Shown: piece by piece, positions 1 to 8,855 of the stretch | How the letters are laid out: each line of letters starts with the position of its first letter | How positions within the stretch are numbered: position 1 is the stretch's first letter | Source of the DNA: Candidatus Gottesmanbacteria bacterium GW2011_GWA2_43_14 | GTDB taxonomy: Bacteria > Patescibacteriota > Microgenomatia > 2-02-FULL-39-11 | NCBI GenBank assembly: GCA_000999095.1 | Contig: LCFP01000014.1 | Coordinates: 1 to 39,363 of the forward strand | Length of the DNA stretch: 39,363 bases | Reading direction: 5' to 3' | Program-made: the position numbers and the translations under genes | Notes under the pieces: model-generated | Databases searched by the model: none | Seen by the model: the letters and a program-made list of their open reading frames with translations, nothing else | What the model was told of the DNA's origin: nothing

Positions 1-1
1 T

Positions 2-1492
2 GAAGGTCCTACGGGTTCAACAGGAGCGACAGGAGACATCGGACCTACCGGTTCAACGGGCTCAACCGGTGTTGAAGGACCAACCGGGTCAACCGGCTCA
101 ACCGGAGCTACAGGAAATATTGGACCAACCGGTTCAACAGGTGCAACCGGGGCAACAGGTATTATAGGACCAACCGGTTCAACAGGTTCAACAGGTTCAA
201 CAGGAGTTATTGGACCCACAGGATCAACTGGAGCTACAGGTGATATAGGTCCGACAGGCTCAACAGGTTCAACCGGAGCAACAGGTGTTATTGGACCGAC
301 AGGCTCAACAGGTTCAACCGGAGCAACTGGTGTTATTGGACCGACAGGCTCAACCGGCTCAACTGGAGCAACTGGTGTTATTGGACCGACAGGCTCAACC
401 GGCTCAACCGGAGCAACAGGCATTATTGGTCCGACAGGTTCAACCGGGAATACAGGAGCAACTGGTATTTTTGGTCCCACTGGATCAACAGGCTCAACAG
501 GAATTGCAGGTCCTACAGGTTCAACAGGCTCAACCGGAGCAACAGGAGTTGCCGGACCAACAGGTTCAACAGGATCAACAGGTGCTACAGGAATTGCAGG
601 TCCCACAGGATCAACAGGATCAACAGGATCAACTGGTGTTATCGGACCTACAGGATCTACGGGTACGACTGGTGATTTTGGCCCCACAGGCTCAACCGGT
701 GCAACAGGAGAATTTGGTCCCACAGGCTCAACCGGCGGATCCGGTGATGCTGGTCCCACAGGCTCAACCGGCTCAACGGGCGCAACCGGTGTAGCCGGCC
801 CCACAGGAACTACAGGGGCAACCGGTCATACCGGTCCAACCGGTTCCACAGGAGCATCGGGCACACAAGGACCGACCGGCTCAACCGGCTCAACCGGCTC
901 AACCGGTTTAATTGGGCCGACAGGCTCAACCGGAAATACTGGTGCAACAGGAAATGAAGGACCGACAGGTTCAACAGGCTCAACTGGCGGGTCAGGCAGT
1001 ATAGGTCCATCGGGATCAACAGGTTCTACAGGAGCAACGGGAATTATAGGTCCTACCGGTTCAACCGGTGCATCCGGAATTATCGGTCCTACAGGCTCAA
1101 CCGGATCAACCGGCTCAACCGGAGATAGAGGTCCGACAGGCTCAACCGGAGGAACAGGTGTCGCCGGTCCCACAGGCTCAACCGGATCAACCGGAGCAAC
1201 AGGCTTAGAAGGACCGACAGGATCAACAGGAGCTTCAGGTGAAATAGGCCCGACAGGCTCAACCGGAGCCTCAGGCGAATTCGGTCCGACAGGGGCAACC
1301 GGAGCAACAGGCGATCCGGGTGATATCGGCCCGACAGGCTCAACCGGCGCATCCGGATCCGTAGGTCCTACCGGCACAACGGGTCCATCGGGAACTGCCG
1401 GACCTACAGGTTCAACCGGTTCAACCGGATCTACCGGCCACTCCGGTCCCACAGGCTCTACCGGTGCCACCGGCCCTGCCGGTCCCGGAGGC
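2..1492 (+). repeat. Collagen-like Gly-X-Y repeat tract
   Basis: About 497 residues of perfect Gly-X-Y periodicity. The commonest higher-order unit is about 15 residues (45 bases): a variable G-x-(I/V/A) triplet followed by [12 protein letters not shown]. Third positions vary (ggc/ggt/gga, tca/tct, acc/aca/acg), so the protein repeat is conserved more strictly than the DNA, which points to selection on the protein rather than very recent DNA expansion. Thr/Ser in the Y position is typical of bacterial collagen-like proteins such as BclA, where Thr can carry sugars. Confidence 0.9.
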
Positions 1493-4400
1493 GAAACTCT
1501 ACTCTATGCATCTTCACCGGGAGGTGCCGATGACGCCTTCCTCTACCCCAATACTGCCTACTCCTACGATTTAAAAGTCGATGACCTGATCTTAGGCTAC
1601 AGCGGAGGCGCCGGAGCTACCATTTCCACTCAGGATACCGACGAAAGTTTGACATTGTCTCCCAACGGAACAGGTACGATAATTATGGGCAACACTCTCA
1701 CTCTCTCAAGCGACTCGAACGAAGGCATCAACGGCGGCGGACTGGTCGACTGCAATGGAGCTACACAAAGAATACTCTGGGACTCGGATACCAATAAATT
1801 CTCCTGCGGAACCAATGTCGGTGATGTTAAAAACTTCACAGACACAACATCAGATGCTATAGCCGACAATGATACTGAAAATTATTGGGACGGGACTCAA
1901 CCCAATATCAGTTTGTCTGATGCTGCCGATAAAGTCATGTTGCAGGCTACCATTATCGTAGACTCTACAGGATCCAACCAGCAGGACTTCGGATTTGCCT
2001 TGCACAGGGATACTACCGGAGACGGTGTTGCTACCTGTTCCGATACAACCGTTGGCAGCACCGTGACTACTTCTTCAGCTTCAAATGCTTCGTTTCCGGT
2101 AGCTTCAATTGCTATCATTGATAATCCGGCAACTCTTAGTAAAACTACTTATACTGTCTGTGCCAGCAGCGCAACCAGCGGTACCAGCGGTAATGTCATC
2201 AGAATGGACGTTATATTATCAGAAGTTACTACAACTGCAGATTTGGCGGAAATTTACTCAACTAACGATACCACAATTTCCCCGGCTGATGTGGTCAGCC
2301 TGGATCCATCGCTTAAAGCAGGGGTCTTAAAAACTCAAACAGCCTATGACCAGCAAGCAATCGGAGTTGTTTCCACACGGCCCGCGAAAGTCATCGGGTC
2401 AATTGAAAATGAAGGCAAAACAGGTATCCCGGTCGCACTCTCCGGCCGCGTCCCTGTCAAAGTCACCACCGAAAACGGTCCCATCAATCCCGGTGATCTC
2501 TTAACTTCCTCGGCAGTCCCCGGTTTTGCCATGAAGATGAACCGGGCAGGTCCGGTCATCGGTATGGCCATGGCCCAGTTTGACCCCCAAAACGGCATAC
2601 AGGGAGAAAAAATTGATTGTCCAAAAGTAGCTGCTGATGAAAATCAATCATTTGAATGCGGCAAAGTGCTGATGTTTGTCAAATCTTCCTGGTACGACCC
2701 GGGTTATCACATAAACGATCAGGGTGATCTGGAAATAGTTCAACAGCAGGCTGACGGGAAAACAGTATTTGAAGTGGCAGATAAATCAACCGGAAATTTC
2801 ATGACAAATGTTGAAGCATTTGCAAAAATGACTGTCGGAGAGCTCCAAGCCGGTTCAATAGATGCAAAATCTATAAAAACTGATCAAATTATTTCAAACA
2901 CTCTTGTTCTGGAAACTAATGCATCAGGCAGCGGTAACCTTTTGGAAACAGAATCAGGCACAAGAATATCATCATCGGGAGTTATCTCCGAATCATCCGA
3001 TGCCACCCGCAGAAAAGCAATTGAAAACCTCGGGTACGGCTTAAAGGAAATAATGGCTCTCAAACCCGTATCTTTTGTTGATATAGAATCAAACCGCGCT
3101 GATTTCGGCTTCAATGCCCAGGACGTCAAAGAGATATTGCCCGAGCTAATTTATGGCGAAGAAGGCAACTACAGCTTGTCATATGACCATATGACTGCCC
3201 TGCTTACCCAAGGAATTCAGGAACAGCAAACGGAAATTGACGCCATTCTCGAAAGATTATCAAATGTGGAACTATCGCAAAATACAATTAGCTCGGTTCA
3301 AGATTCTCAACAAAGCGCAACTCCGACCCAAAAGTTGGACTTAAGCCCTACCACGGTCAATGATTTCGGTTATCTCATCTCAGGACAAACCGCTGACAGC
3401 GGCTCAACATCGGGCCAAAACAAATTGCAGCAAATTTTCCTGACGCTTGATCGTGACCTTCGAAACGGAGATCTGGTAAAACTGTCTACTTCTTCATCTG
3501 AAATAGCGGTTGAAAAAATAAATAATGCTTACAGCCATGAGATTCTGGGAATTGCCGACCGGGTGTCATCGGAGAGTGCCTCAATCATTACCTACGGTAC
3601 TGCCGAAGTAAATATCAGCGATATCAACGGTCCGGTCAAAAAAGGCGACTACCTTACCTCCTCCACAATTCCCGGTATTGCCCAAAGGCAGGACCAGGCG
3701 GGTATCGCCATCGGTATCGCATTGGAGGATTTTGACGGCACAGGTATCCTGCCGACAGCCACTCCGGTATCCAGCTCATCAGGGCAACTCAATATCAATT
3801 CTTCTCCCTCCCCTACCCTGACAAAGGACCAAAAAGTGGAACGCCTTAAAGATGCGGTTGAAAGCCAGGTGCAATATCAAAATCAGGCCAAGCTCGGCCG
3901 GATCAGGATTCTCGTTAACCCCAAACTGGCTTTACCGGCCCCATCCTGTACTTTGACAGACACACTCTGCCTTTCGAATTATTTTGCCCAAATTACTCCC
4001 TCGGCAGGTTTGGATAGCAGTATGGTCAACAAACCGTTTGACGGCTTTATCGAACAGGCCTTTATTCATGATCTGGTCGTTTCCGGAAATCTGGTGGCCA
4101 ACAAAATTTCCCTCATAAATAACGCCGGCAGAAGCACCATTCTCAAAGGGCAGAAAGAAGCTATTGTCCAAAATGAAAATATCACCGCAAACAGCATCAT
4201 CCAGATTACTTTCGAAGCCGATTACCGCCCTGCCACACGCTATTTCATCAGTGAAAAATCCGCAGAAACCGGCTTTACCCTCTCACTTGATGCTCCCCCG
4301 CAGGAGGACGTAGCATTTACCTATGTCATCCTGGAAAACCTGTCCGGAAAAAACAGCGCGCCAACGGCATCTCCTTCTCTTCCCCCGGAAATTGATGCTT

Positions 4401-4504
4401 TGAATTTTTCACCGACTCCTTCTCCCTCGCCCGTTTCTTCACCCGTCCCTTCGCTTCCGCCGGATTATGAGGAAGCTTCAGCTGATACTCAAATTGTGTT
4501 ATAA
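2..4504 (+). CDS. Giant collagen-like fibre protein with internal S74 chaperone domain (5' end outside window)
   Basis: The frame is open from the left edge, so the start is missing; 1500 residues are visible. Residues 1-497 are uninterrupted Gly-X-Y triplets rich in GPT, GST and GAT. Then come beta-rich fibre segments, a module with GDLLTSS...PG near residue 831, a domain at about 990-1085 resembling the intramolecular chaperone of endosialidase/peptidase S74 ([13 protein letters not shown], a PVSF block, [14 protein letters not shown], then a helical IQEQQTEID tail), a second GDYLTSS...PG module near 1215, and a Pro/Ser-rich C-terminus. S74 domains trimerise tail fibres and usually cleave themselves off at a Ser-Asp pair, which is present here. 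The S74 domain is normally C-terminal, but about 420 residues follow it here. Probably a cell-surface fibre used for attachment; a prophage fibre is less likely because no other phage genes are near. Confidence 0.85.
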   Translation, partial: EGPTGSTGATGDIGPTGSTGSTGVEGPTGSTGSTGATGNIGPTGSTGATGATGIIGPTGSTGSTGSTGVIGPTGSTGATGDIGPTGSTGSTGATGVIGPTGSTGSTGATGVIGPTGSTGSTGATGVIGPTGSTGSTGATGIIGPTGSTGNTGATGIFGPTGSTGSTGIAGPTGSTGSTGATGVAGPTGSTGSTGATGIAGPTGSTGSTGSTGVIGPTGSTGTTGDFGPTGSTGATGEFGPTGSTGGSGDAGPTGSTGSTGATGVAGPTGTTGATGHTGPTGSTGASGTQGPTGSTGSTGSTGLIGPTGSTGNTGATGNEGPTGSTGSTGGSGSIGPSGSTGSTGATGIIGPTGSTGASGIIGPTGSTGSTGSTGDRGPTGSTGGTGVAGPTGSTGSTGATGLEGPTGSTGASGEIGPTGSTGASGEFGPTGATGATGDPGDIGPTGSTGASGSVGPTGTTGPSGTAGPTGSTGSTGSTGHSGPTGSTGATGPAGPGGETLLYASSPGGADDAFLYPNTAYSYDLKVDDLILGYSGGAGATISTQDTDESLTLSPNGTGTIIMGNTLTLSSDSNEGINGGGLVDCNGATQRILWDSDTNKFSCGTNVGDVKNFTDTTSDAIADNDTENYWDGTQPNISLSDAADKVMLQATIIVDSTGSNQQDFGFALHRDTTGDGVATCSDTTVGSTVTTSSASNASFPVASIAIIDNPATLSKTTYTVCASSATSGTSGNVIRMDVILSEVTTTADLAEIYSTNDTTISPADVVSLDPSLKAGVLKTQTAYDQQAIGVVSTRPAKVIGSIENEGKTGIPVALSGRVPVKVTTENGPINPGDLLTSSAVPGFAMKMNRAGPVIGMAMAQFDPQNGIQGEKIDCPKVAADENQSFECGKVLMFVKSSWYDPGYHINDQGDLEIVQQQADGKTVFEVADKSTGNFMTNVEAFAKMTVGELQAGSIDAKSIKTDQIISNTLVLETNASGSGNLLETESGTRISSSGVISESSDATRRKAIENLGYGLKEIMALKPVSFVDIESNRADFGFNAQDVKEILPELIYGEEGNYSLSYDHMTALLTQGIQEQQTEIDAILERLSNVELSQNTISSVQDSQQSATPTQKLDLSPTTVNDFGYLISGQTADSGSTSGQNKLQQIFLTLDRDLRNGDLVKLSTSSSEIAVEKINNAYSHEILGIADRVSSESASIITYGTAEVNISDINGPVKKGDYLTSSTIPGIAQRQDQAGIAIGIALEDFDGTGILPTATPVSSSSGQLNINSSPSPTLTKDQKVERLKDAVESQVQYQNQAKLGRIRILVNPKLALPAPSCTLTDTLCLSNYFAQITPSAGLDSSMVNKPFDGFIEQAFIHDLVVSGNLVANKISLINNAGRSTILKGQKEAIVQNENITANSIIQITFEADYRPATRYFISEKSAETGFTLSLDAPPQEDVAFTYVILENLSGKNSAPTASPSLPPEIDALNFSPTPSPSPVSSPVPSLPPDYEEASADTQIVL

Positions 4505-4517
4505 ATTAATTTAATAA

Positions 4518-4976
4518 ATGAACGAACAATCACCAAAACAGGCCTCATCAAAACTTTTACTGCCGATACTCTCTGCCGCCCTTTTAATTTCACTGATTTT
4601 TGGTATTGTCAGTTTTAAACTTTATTTCAATACCCAGAAGAAAATCAGGGATCTCGAGTCTCAGTCTTCTCCGAATTCCCAGCTTCCTGACGAGCGGGAA
4701 ATAAAAAATATCATGGAAAAAGCAGGCAGACATCTTGTTTTACCCACAGGATCGCCTCAGCTTATTACAGTCTCAAATGTTGAACAGCTTCAAAGAGACA
4801 GCTCTTTTTTTACCAATGCCAAAAACGGCCACAAACTGCTCATTTATACAAACAAAGTCATTATTTATGATCCGGATATGGACAAAATAGTCGATATCGC
4901 CTTTATCAGTACGCCGGCTTCCCCCTCAGCCATTCCATCGGTAAACACCCCTCCGGCACCGACCGTCACACCCTGA
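4518..4976 (+). CDS. Small membrane-anchored protein, paralogue of the next gene
   Basis: 152 residues. A hydrophobic segment at about 13-34 should anchor it in the membrane with the rest outside. The middle carries the pattern SFFTNAKNGHKLLIY...IIYDPDMDKIVDIA, which recurs in the next gene as AFFSNAKNGDIVLAY...ILYDPKINKIIEVA. It ends in a Ser/Pro/Thr tail. It lies 13 bases after the fibre gene with no clear ribosome binding site, so it is probably cotranscribed. No known function; the shared module may be a small extracytoplasmic domain specific to this lineage. Confidence 0.75.
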   Translation: MNEQSPKQASSKLLLPILSAALLISLIFGIVSFKLYFNTQKKIRDLESQSSPNSQLPDEREIKNIMEKAGRHLVLPTGSPQLITVSNVEQLQRDSSFFTNAKNGHKLLIYTNKVIIYDPDMDKIVDIAFISTPASPSAIPSVNTPPAPTVTP

Positions 4977-5017
4977 CTTAATTGGAATTTTTGACTTGTA
5001 TAAAAAAGTTTATTGGC

Positions 5018-5023
5018 TATAAT
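5018..5023 (+). promoter_or_regulatory. -10 box with near-leaderless start
   Basis: TATAAT ends 9 bases before the ATG at 5033. The -35 is uncertain: TTGTAT at 4996 gives a 16-base spacer and TTGACT at 4991 a 21-base spacer. The predicted transcript starts about 3 bases before the ATG. Confidence 0.55.
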
Positions 5024-5032
5024 TACCGTTAA

Positions 5033-5740
5033 ATGGCTTTCCCCGGGCTCAAATTACCCGTTATTCTGAGAAATAGAACTGTCATAATCGTTTCAATTCT
5101 GCTGGTTTTGATATCCTTGCCGTCCCTTTTTTTCTTTATGAAATTCCGGGAAGCGGAAAAAGTGCTTAATGACCTGGATTCCGGCGGAGAAGCCAAAATT
5201 ATTGCCAAAGTAGGCAGCCTGATAGAACTGCCGAAGGGTGAATATCCTACCGTGGCTACAGTTACCGATAAGACCAAATTGGCCAATCTGGCTTTTTTCT
5301 CAAACGCGAAAAACGGCGACATCGTCCTGGCCTACCAAACCGCCAAGAAAGCCATTCTCTACGATCCGAAGATCAATAAAATTATTGAAGTAGCCAACTT
5401 CAGCAGAAACACCCCGACTCCCACACCAGCAGCCGAGGATAACATTACATTTGCCCCGGTCAGCCTCCTCCTTCTGAACGGGACCAAAACAGCCGGTTTA
5501 ACCTTAAAATATGAAACTGAGCTCAGGCAAAAAATTGCCACCGTCAGTGTGATTGCGCGTCAGGATGCCCGGAAAAATGATTATCCCAAAACATTGCTTA
5601 TCGACCTTGATGAAGATCAGTCAGAAATTGCGCAAAAATTAGGCAAAGACCTGGGGATTCCGCTAAGCCTTCTGCCTTTGGGTGAAACGGCCTCAGGTGG
5701 CGCTGATTTCGCAATCATCGTCGGAGAAGATAAAATTTAA
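5033..5740 (+). CDS. Membrane-anchored protein with LytR C-terminal domain
   Basis: 235 residues. An N-terminal anchor at about 17-37 is followed by the same NAKNGD...LYDP...KI module as the upstream gene, a Thr/Pro linker near 125-135, and a C-terminal domain of about 90 residues matching LytR_C (VSLLLLNGTKTAGL..., the TLLIDL strand and the final FAIIVGEDKI). LytR_C occurs at the end of LytR-CpsA-Psr proteins, which attach polymers to the wall, and also alone in anchored proteins. There is no LCP catalytic domain here, so a wall-binding or structural role is more likely than transferase activity. It has its own -10 box just upstream. Confidence 0.75.
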   Translation: MAFPGLKLPVILRNRTVIIVSILLVLISLPSLFFFMKFREAEKVLNDLDSGGEAKIIAKVGSLIELPKGEYPTVATVTDKTKLANLAFFSNAKNGDIVLAYQTAKKAILYDPKINKIIEVANFSRNTPTPTPAAEDNITFAPVSLLLLNGTKTAGLTLKYETELRQKIATVSVIARQDARKNDYPKTLLIDLDEDQSEIAQKLGKDLGIPLSLLPLGETASGGADFAIIVGEDKI

Positions 5741-5754
5741 TTGTCTTTTTTAAA

Positions 5755-6696
5755 TCAGACTCTCGTATAGTAAACACTCCTGCCTTTTCCATGGACAAAA
5801 ATAAGTCCCAGCAATTCCATCCCGACCAGGTCCCTGGAAGCGGTGATTTGGGAGACATTGAACAGCTGCTGGACCTTCCTGTTGGTGATGCTTTTGTCCG
5901 GAGCGTCAAGAATAGTCAATATCTCCCTTTGCCGGTTGTTGATTTCCCAGTATTTCGAAGGAATCTCCAAACGGAAACGCAGGGACTTGATATCTTTTAA
6001 AGCTTCTTCCAGCTGTCCGGATATAAGACGGGCGTAAAACTCCAACCAGATTGTCAGGTTGTGCGATTTAAGGGTAGCCTCAATTTTTTCTTTAAATTCA
6101 CCCCTGTTTTTCAAAAAACCCTCCTCTATCCTGAGAAGCCCCCTGAAATCATATCCGGATTTATAAAAAAATAAATATGCCGCCAGAATTGGCAGTTTAA
6201 CCTCAAGCGGTTTACCTCCATTTATAGCCAGCAACTGAATCAGGGCAATCCCGGAGATGATGACAGAATGCTCGCGTTTCGACTGAAGAAATTCGAGCAG
6301 GGATTTTATTTCCGATTCCCTTGAGGCTGGATATCCGGCATATCTCCCTATAAACGAGCGCAAAGTGACTATAGTCCTGACGCTGACGTTGCTTGGGGAA
6401 ACCAGCCAGTTTTGGACGAGGTAATCAAAAGCCTTTTTATAATCAACTGCCTGCTGTTCATCGGAATTAAATTTCCTGCTTTTGCCGCTTTGCAAAAGCT
6501 TGGTAATTTGGTGTTTGGATAATGCCTTTCCGCTTAAGGAAAAAGCGCCATAAATGCGGTCAACACGGGCTTCCCACCGAAGCCTCAATTCGTCTTTCGG
6601 GGAGATACCTGCTGTCAGAATCCTGACTCTTAATTCATCGATTTTAACCAGGGATTTTAAATGTTTTTCTGAAATATTGTAAGAGAAGTCAATCAT
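5755..6696 (-). CDS. Fic-like protein with degenerate active site and C-terminal winged helix
   Basis: 313 residues. The helical layout follows Fic-domain proteins: an N-terminal segment (about 49-71, IYGAFSLSGKALSKHQI) stands where the usual SSxIEGNxLT inhibitory helix lies, and after the core comes LAAYLFFYKSGYDFRG...LTIWLEFYARL, the usual post-motif helices. The AMPylation motif HPFxDGNGR is absent; its place (about 158-172) reads LLAINGGKPLEVKLP. The last 60 residues look like a DNA-binding winged helix (ITNRKVQQLFNVSQITASRDL). Family knowledge: Fic proteins with a C-terminal HTH are common. Inference: this one cannot transfer AMP and may act as a regulator. Convergent with the gene ending at 5740. 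Confidence 0.65.
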   Translation of the reverse strand: MIDFSYNISEKHLKSLVKIDELRVRILTAGISPKDELRLRWEARVDRIYGAFSLSGKALSKHQITKLLQSGKSRKFNSDEQQAVDYKKAFDYLVQNWLVSPSNVSVRTIVTLRSFIGRYAGYPASRESEIKSLLEFLQSKREHSVIISGIALIQLLAINGGKPLEVKLPILAAYLFFYKSGYDFRGLLRIEEGFLKNRGEFKEKIEATLKSHNLTIWLEFYARLISGQLEEALKDIKSLRFRLEIPSKYWEINNRQREILTILDAPDKSITNRKVQQLFNVSQITASRDLVGMELLGLIFVHGKGRSVYYTRV

Positions 6697-6889
6697 GCCA
6701 AACTCAAAATTTCCTTTTAAACATCCAAGCCCCGGTTGGGAAGTATTCGAACCTATATCGACAATCCGTTTTTCTGAGCCTGACGTTGTTCAAATATTTT
6801 TATCAATTGAATAATAGCATCCTTCCAATTCAGTATCAAAAGATAAAAAACCTGAAATTTTCATTAAACCACAGACGTTTCCCCACCCG
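6697..6889. other. Intergenic, no gene seen
   Basis: 193 bases between the glycoside hydrolase stop and the Fic-like start. It must hold the promoter of the Fic-like gene, but no convincing -35/-10 pair is visible. No hairpin with a T-run was found. Confidence 0.4.
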
Positions 6890-8449
6890 TTACTGCGATA
6901 AGCTGACAAAATACGCATCATATGACGCAACTGCGCTGAAATTAATGGTCAGAGAATTACCTTGTGGCGTTAAGGTGGACTGCTGGACTGTAATAGGTGC
7001 CGTAAGTACGCTGCTTTCAGTATTAGGAATCCTTTGTACTAAGATCTTGACGTTAGAACCTGTTGTAAATAACCCGCTTTTATCAAGGTTATTCAGGACC
7101 AATTTGAATGAGTTGCCGGAGGAAATATTACCGATAAGAATATATCCTTTTCTGGCTGTTTCGTCTTTGGAGGCTATGGCGGGAATAGTTCCGGGTGAAC
7201 TGACGGCGACGATACTACCTGTCATATCGGCGTAGGATTTGTAGGTCCACCAACCCGATCTCGGTTTTTTATCATCATAGGTTATCAGGTTATCAAGATG
7301 GGGTGCGCACTCATAGTAAGAGTTATTTTTATCTTCCTCCCAGCAGGCTTTAGAGGCAGAATAGACCTGAGCTTTTTCAAATTCATATATGAATTTAACC
7401 AGAGCCCCGGGTTTTTTGGCATAAGTGCTTGAGGCGTATTCATTGATACTGATCTTAGTGATATTGTAGCCGTTATTTTTAAGGTAGTCGCGCATATTGG
7501 CTACGTTTGACGAGACTGATGAGCCACTGTTTAGCTCGTGCCAGGTCAGAACATCCGGCAGCGCGTTCATTGATTTTGCCTTCTGCAAGAAAGTATCCCG
7601 AGTCCAGGAGAATTTGGTCGAGCTTGGTCCAGCAACCTGTAAATTAGAACTGACTCCTTTAATTTGGTTATATGCCCTCCGCCACATTTCGAAATACCTG
7701 TCATCGACCGAACCGTTCCAGTAAGTTGACGATTCAGGTTCGTTCCAGATGTCAAATTCGACGTTGGTATAATTTTTCGAATAAGCGGTAGTTGCCAGGT
7801 CACGGACATATTTTTCCCATTTGGACCAATCTCCGTTTATTGTGCTTGGAATGGTTGTCGAATCACGGGTCTGGTCGATCCAAAGTTTTACTTGGTATTT
7901 AGCTCCGGTTTGAGTCGAACGGGTTAGCGCCTGGTAACCTAAAAGCCAGGAATACAGTTTGGGTTTGAGAGGTAGGATCAGCGAGTCAGACGGTAAGGTA
8001 TTTGAAAGATCATTGCCAATAAAGCCGGTCGCGCGGTAAGTGACTGGACCAGTAACGCTGGCAAAGTCTACACTTATTAAATCGGCAGTGGCTGAAGTGG
8101 GGACAGTTGTTGGACTAGCAGTTGCCTTTAAGCTGATTGTCGGAGTAATAATATTTGTGGGAGCAATAGTTGCAGTTTGCGTTACAGAAATTCCGTAATT
8201 GTTTAACCAAATTAGATAATCTTTACCGTCGACTATTGTATCGTTATTAAAATCTCCGGCCTTGTGTGCTTGGTTGGTTGTTTTATTATAATTCGTCAGC
8301 CAGATGTAGTAATCCAGCCCGTCCACTTTCCCATCCTCATTCGCGTCACCAGGTATAGATTGGGCATAAATTACTTTGGAAGTGAAAAAGATAAATATTG
8401 CGGAAAATATAAAAAAGTGAAGAGTCCATTTAACAACCTTTAATAGCAT
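6890..8449 (-). CDS. Secreted glycoside hydrolase (GH39/clan A-like) with N-terminal dockerin repeats
   Basis: 519 residues. A signal peptide at about 1-30 (ending VIYAQ) is followed by two dockerin type I calcium loops (GDANEDGKVDGLDYYIW and GDFNNDTIVDGKDYLIW), a Thr/Pro/Ala linker at about 90-125, then a TIM-barrel-like domain. FDIWNEPES near residue 236 fits the clan A acid/base (the NEP motif) and ISINEYAS near 337 fits the nucleophile strand. A C-terminal beta domain follows. Likely cleaves a beta-linked polysaccharide outside the cell; the substrate cannot be read from sequence. A possible -10 (TATTCT) lies six bases before the ATG. No cohesin is seen in the window. Confidence 0.75.
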   Translation of the reverse strand: MLLKVVKWTLHFFIFSAIFIFFTSKVIYAQSIPGDANEDGKVDGLDYYIWLTNYNKTTNQAHKAGDFNNDTIVDGKDYLIWLNNYGISVTQTATIAPTNIITPTISLKATASPTTVPTSATADLISVDFASVTGPVTYRATGFIGNDLSNTLPSDSLILPLKPKLYSWLLGYQALTRSTQTGAKYQVKLWIDQTRDSTTIPSTINGDWSKWEKYVRDLATTAYSKNYTNVEFDIWNEPESSTYWNGSVDDRYFEMWRRAYNQIKGVSSNLQVAGPSSTKFSWTRDTFLQKAKSMNALPDVLTWHELNSGSSVSSNVANMRDYLKNNGYNITKISINEYASSTYAKKPGALVKFIYEFEKAQVYSASKACWEEDKNNSYYECAPHLDNLITYDDKKPRSGWWTYKSYADMTGSIVAVSSPGTIPAIASKDETARKGYILIGNISSGNSFKLVLNNLDKSGLFTTGSNVKILVQRIPNTESSVLTAPITVQQSTLTPQGNSLTINFSAVASYDAYFVSLSQ

Positions 8450-8580
8450 TAATTAAGAATATCATATGAAGATATTTGTAAGAAACAAATTTACTCTCCT
8501 TGCATGCACTACTTGATCTACTCAGAGCCAGAATGGAATTTAAATCTTCCGTGCCCCAAAGGTGATTATTAATAAAGATA

Positions 8581-8633
8581 GGCAGGCCCGGAAGGAATCG
8601 TCCCGACTGAGTCGGGATTGGAAACCCATTACC
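8581..8633 (-). pseudogene. tRNA-Trp-like relic
   Basis: Read on the minus strand, the segment ends GATTCCTTCCGGGCCTGCC, nearly the 3' end of the intact tRNA-Trp at 10434-10507 (GATTCCTTCCAGGCCTGCC). It also has an anticodon-loop-like TTTCCAAT between GGG and CCC, and a GGTAAT like the D-loop. The 5' acceptor strand is missing and the T-loop lacks GTTC. The perfect hairpin TCCCGACTGAGTCGGGA (8601-8617) occupies the variable/T-arm position. Probably a decayed copy, or a hairpin inserted into one; not a functional tRNA. Confidence 0.4.
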
Positions 8634-8721
8634 TTTAAGTTGCAGTGTCTTTATTCAAAACTTCGAACTTACTTTAAGTCTTCGCATTAGCCCCGCCTTC
8701 TCTCGCTACGACGGGCAGGTT

Positions 8722-8743
8722 GGCCCCGATTGCGATCGGGGCC
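8722..8743. repeat. Palindromic hairpin
   Basis: GGCCCCGAT and ATCGGGGCC form a perfect 9-bp stem around the loop TGCG. It is followed on the plus strand by a weak T-rich stretch (cctttattattt), so a terminator is possible, but no plus-strand gene ends nearby. It resembles the other short-loop palindromes at 8601 and 10366. Confidence 0.55.
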
Positions 8744-8840
8744 TCGCCTTTATTATTTATACTGCACGCTGTCTGTCTTGGGTTAGACCTCGCTACCCGT
8801 CAAGTATAAGTTAATAGGCTTTTTAATTTTTGTAATAGTT

Positions 8841-8849
8841 TGATATACT
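8841..8849 (+). promoter_or_regulatory. Extended -10 with leaderless start
   Basis: TGATATACT is an extended -10 (TGn plus TATACT) ending six bases before the ATG at 8856. No good -35 is visible, which is usual with an extended -10. Confidence 0.6.
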
Positions 8850-8855
8850 TTTCAG

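Larger units (their letters stand above)
8450..8855. other. Gene-free stretch with hairpins and a tRNA-like relic
   Basis: About 400 bases with no credible coding frame. It contains the tRNA-Trp-like relic (8581-8633), a strong palindrome at 8722-8743, a longer imperfect pairing between GACGGGCAG (about 8711) and CTACCCGTC (about 8796) that would enclose that palindrome, and the promoter of the glycosyltransferase gene at its right end. The long paired region could be part of an unrecognised structured RNA; no known RNA family was recognised. Confidence 0.5.

Noticed and set aside
826..1470. Long minus-strand frame of Val/Pro/Glu repeats across the collagen tract
   Set aside because: It is the mirror of the Gly-X-Y codons; the periodic DNA removes stops from several frames. 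The plus frame continues into recognisable domains.
2..1492. Regular DNA repeats that could suggest a CRISPR array
   Set aside because: No constant repeat with unique spacers; the periodicity is codon-based and coding.
2..5740. Prophage tail-fibre region
   Set aside because: No capsid, terminase, portal or lysis genes are nearby, and the following genes encode anchored cell-surface proteins.
6786..7235. Plus-strand frame of 149 codons
   Set aside because: It is antisense to the secreted glycoside hydrolase, whose signal peptide, dockerin and catalytic motifs are clear.
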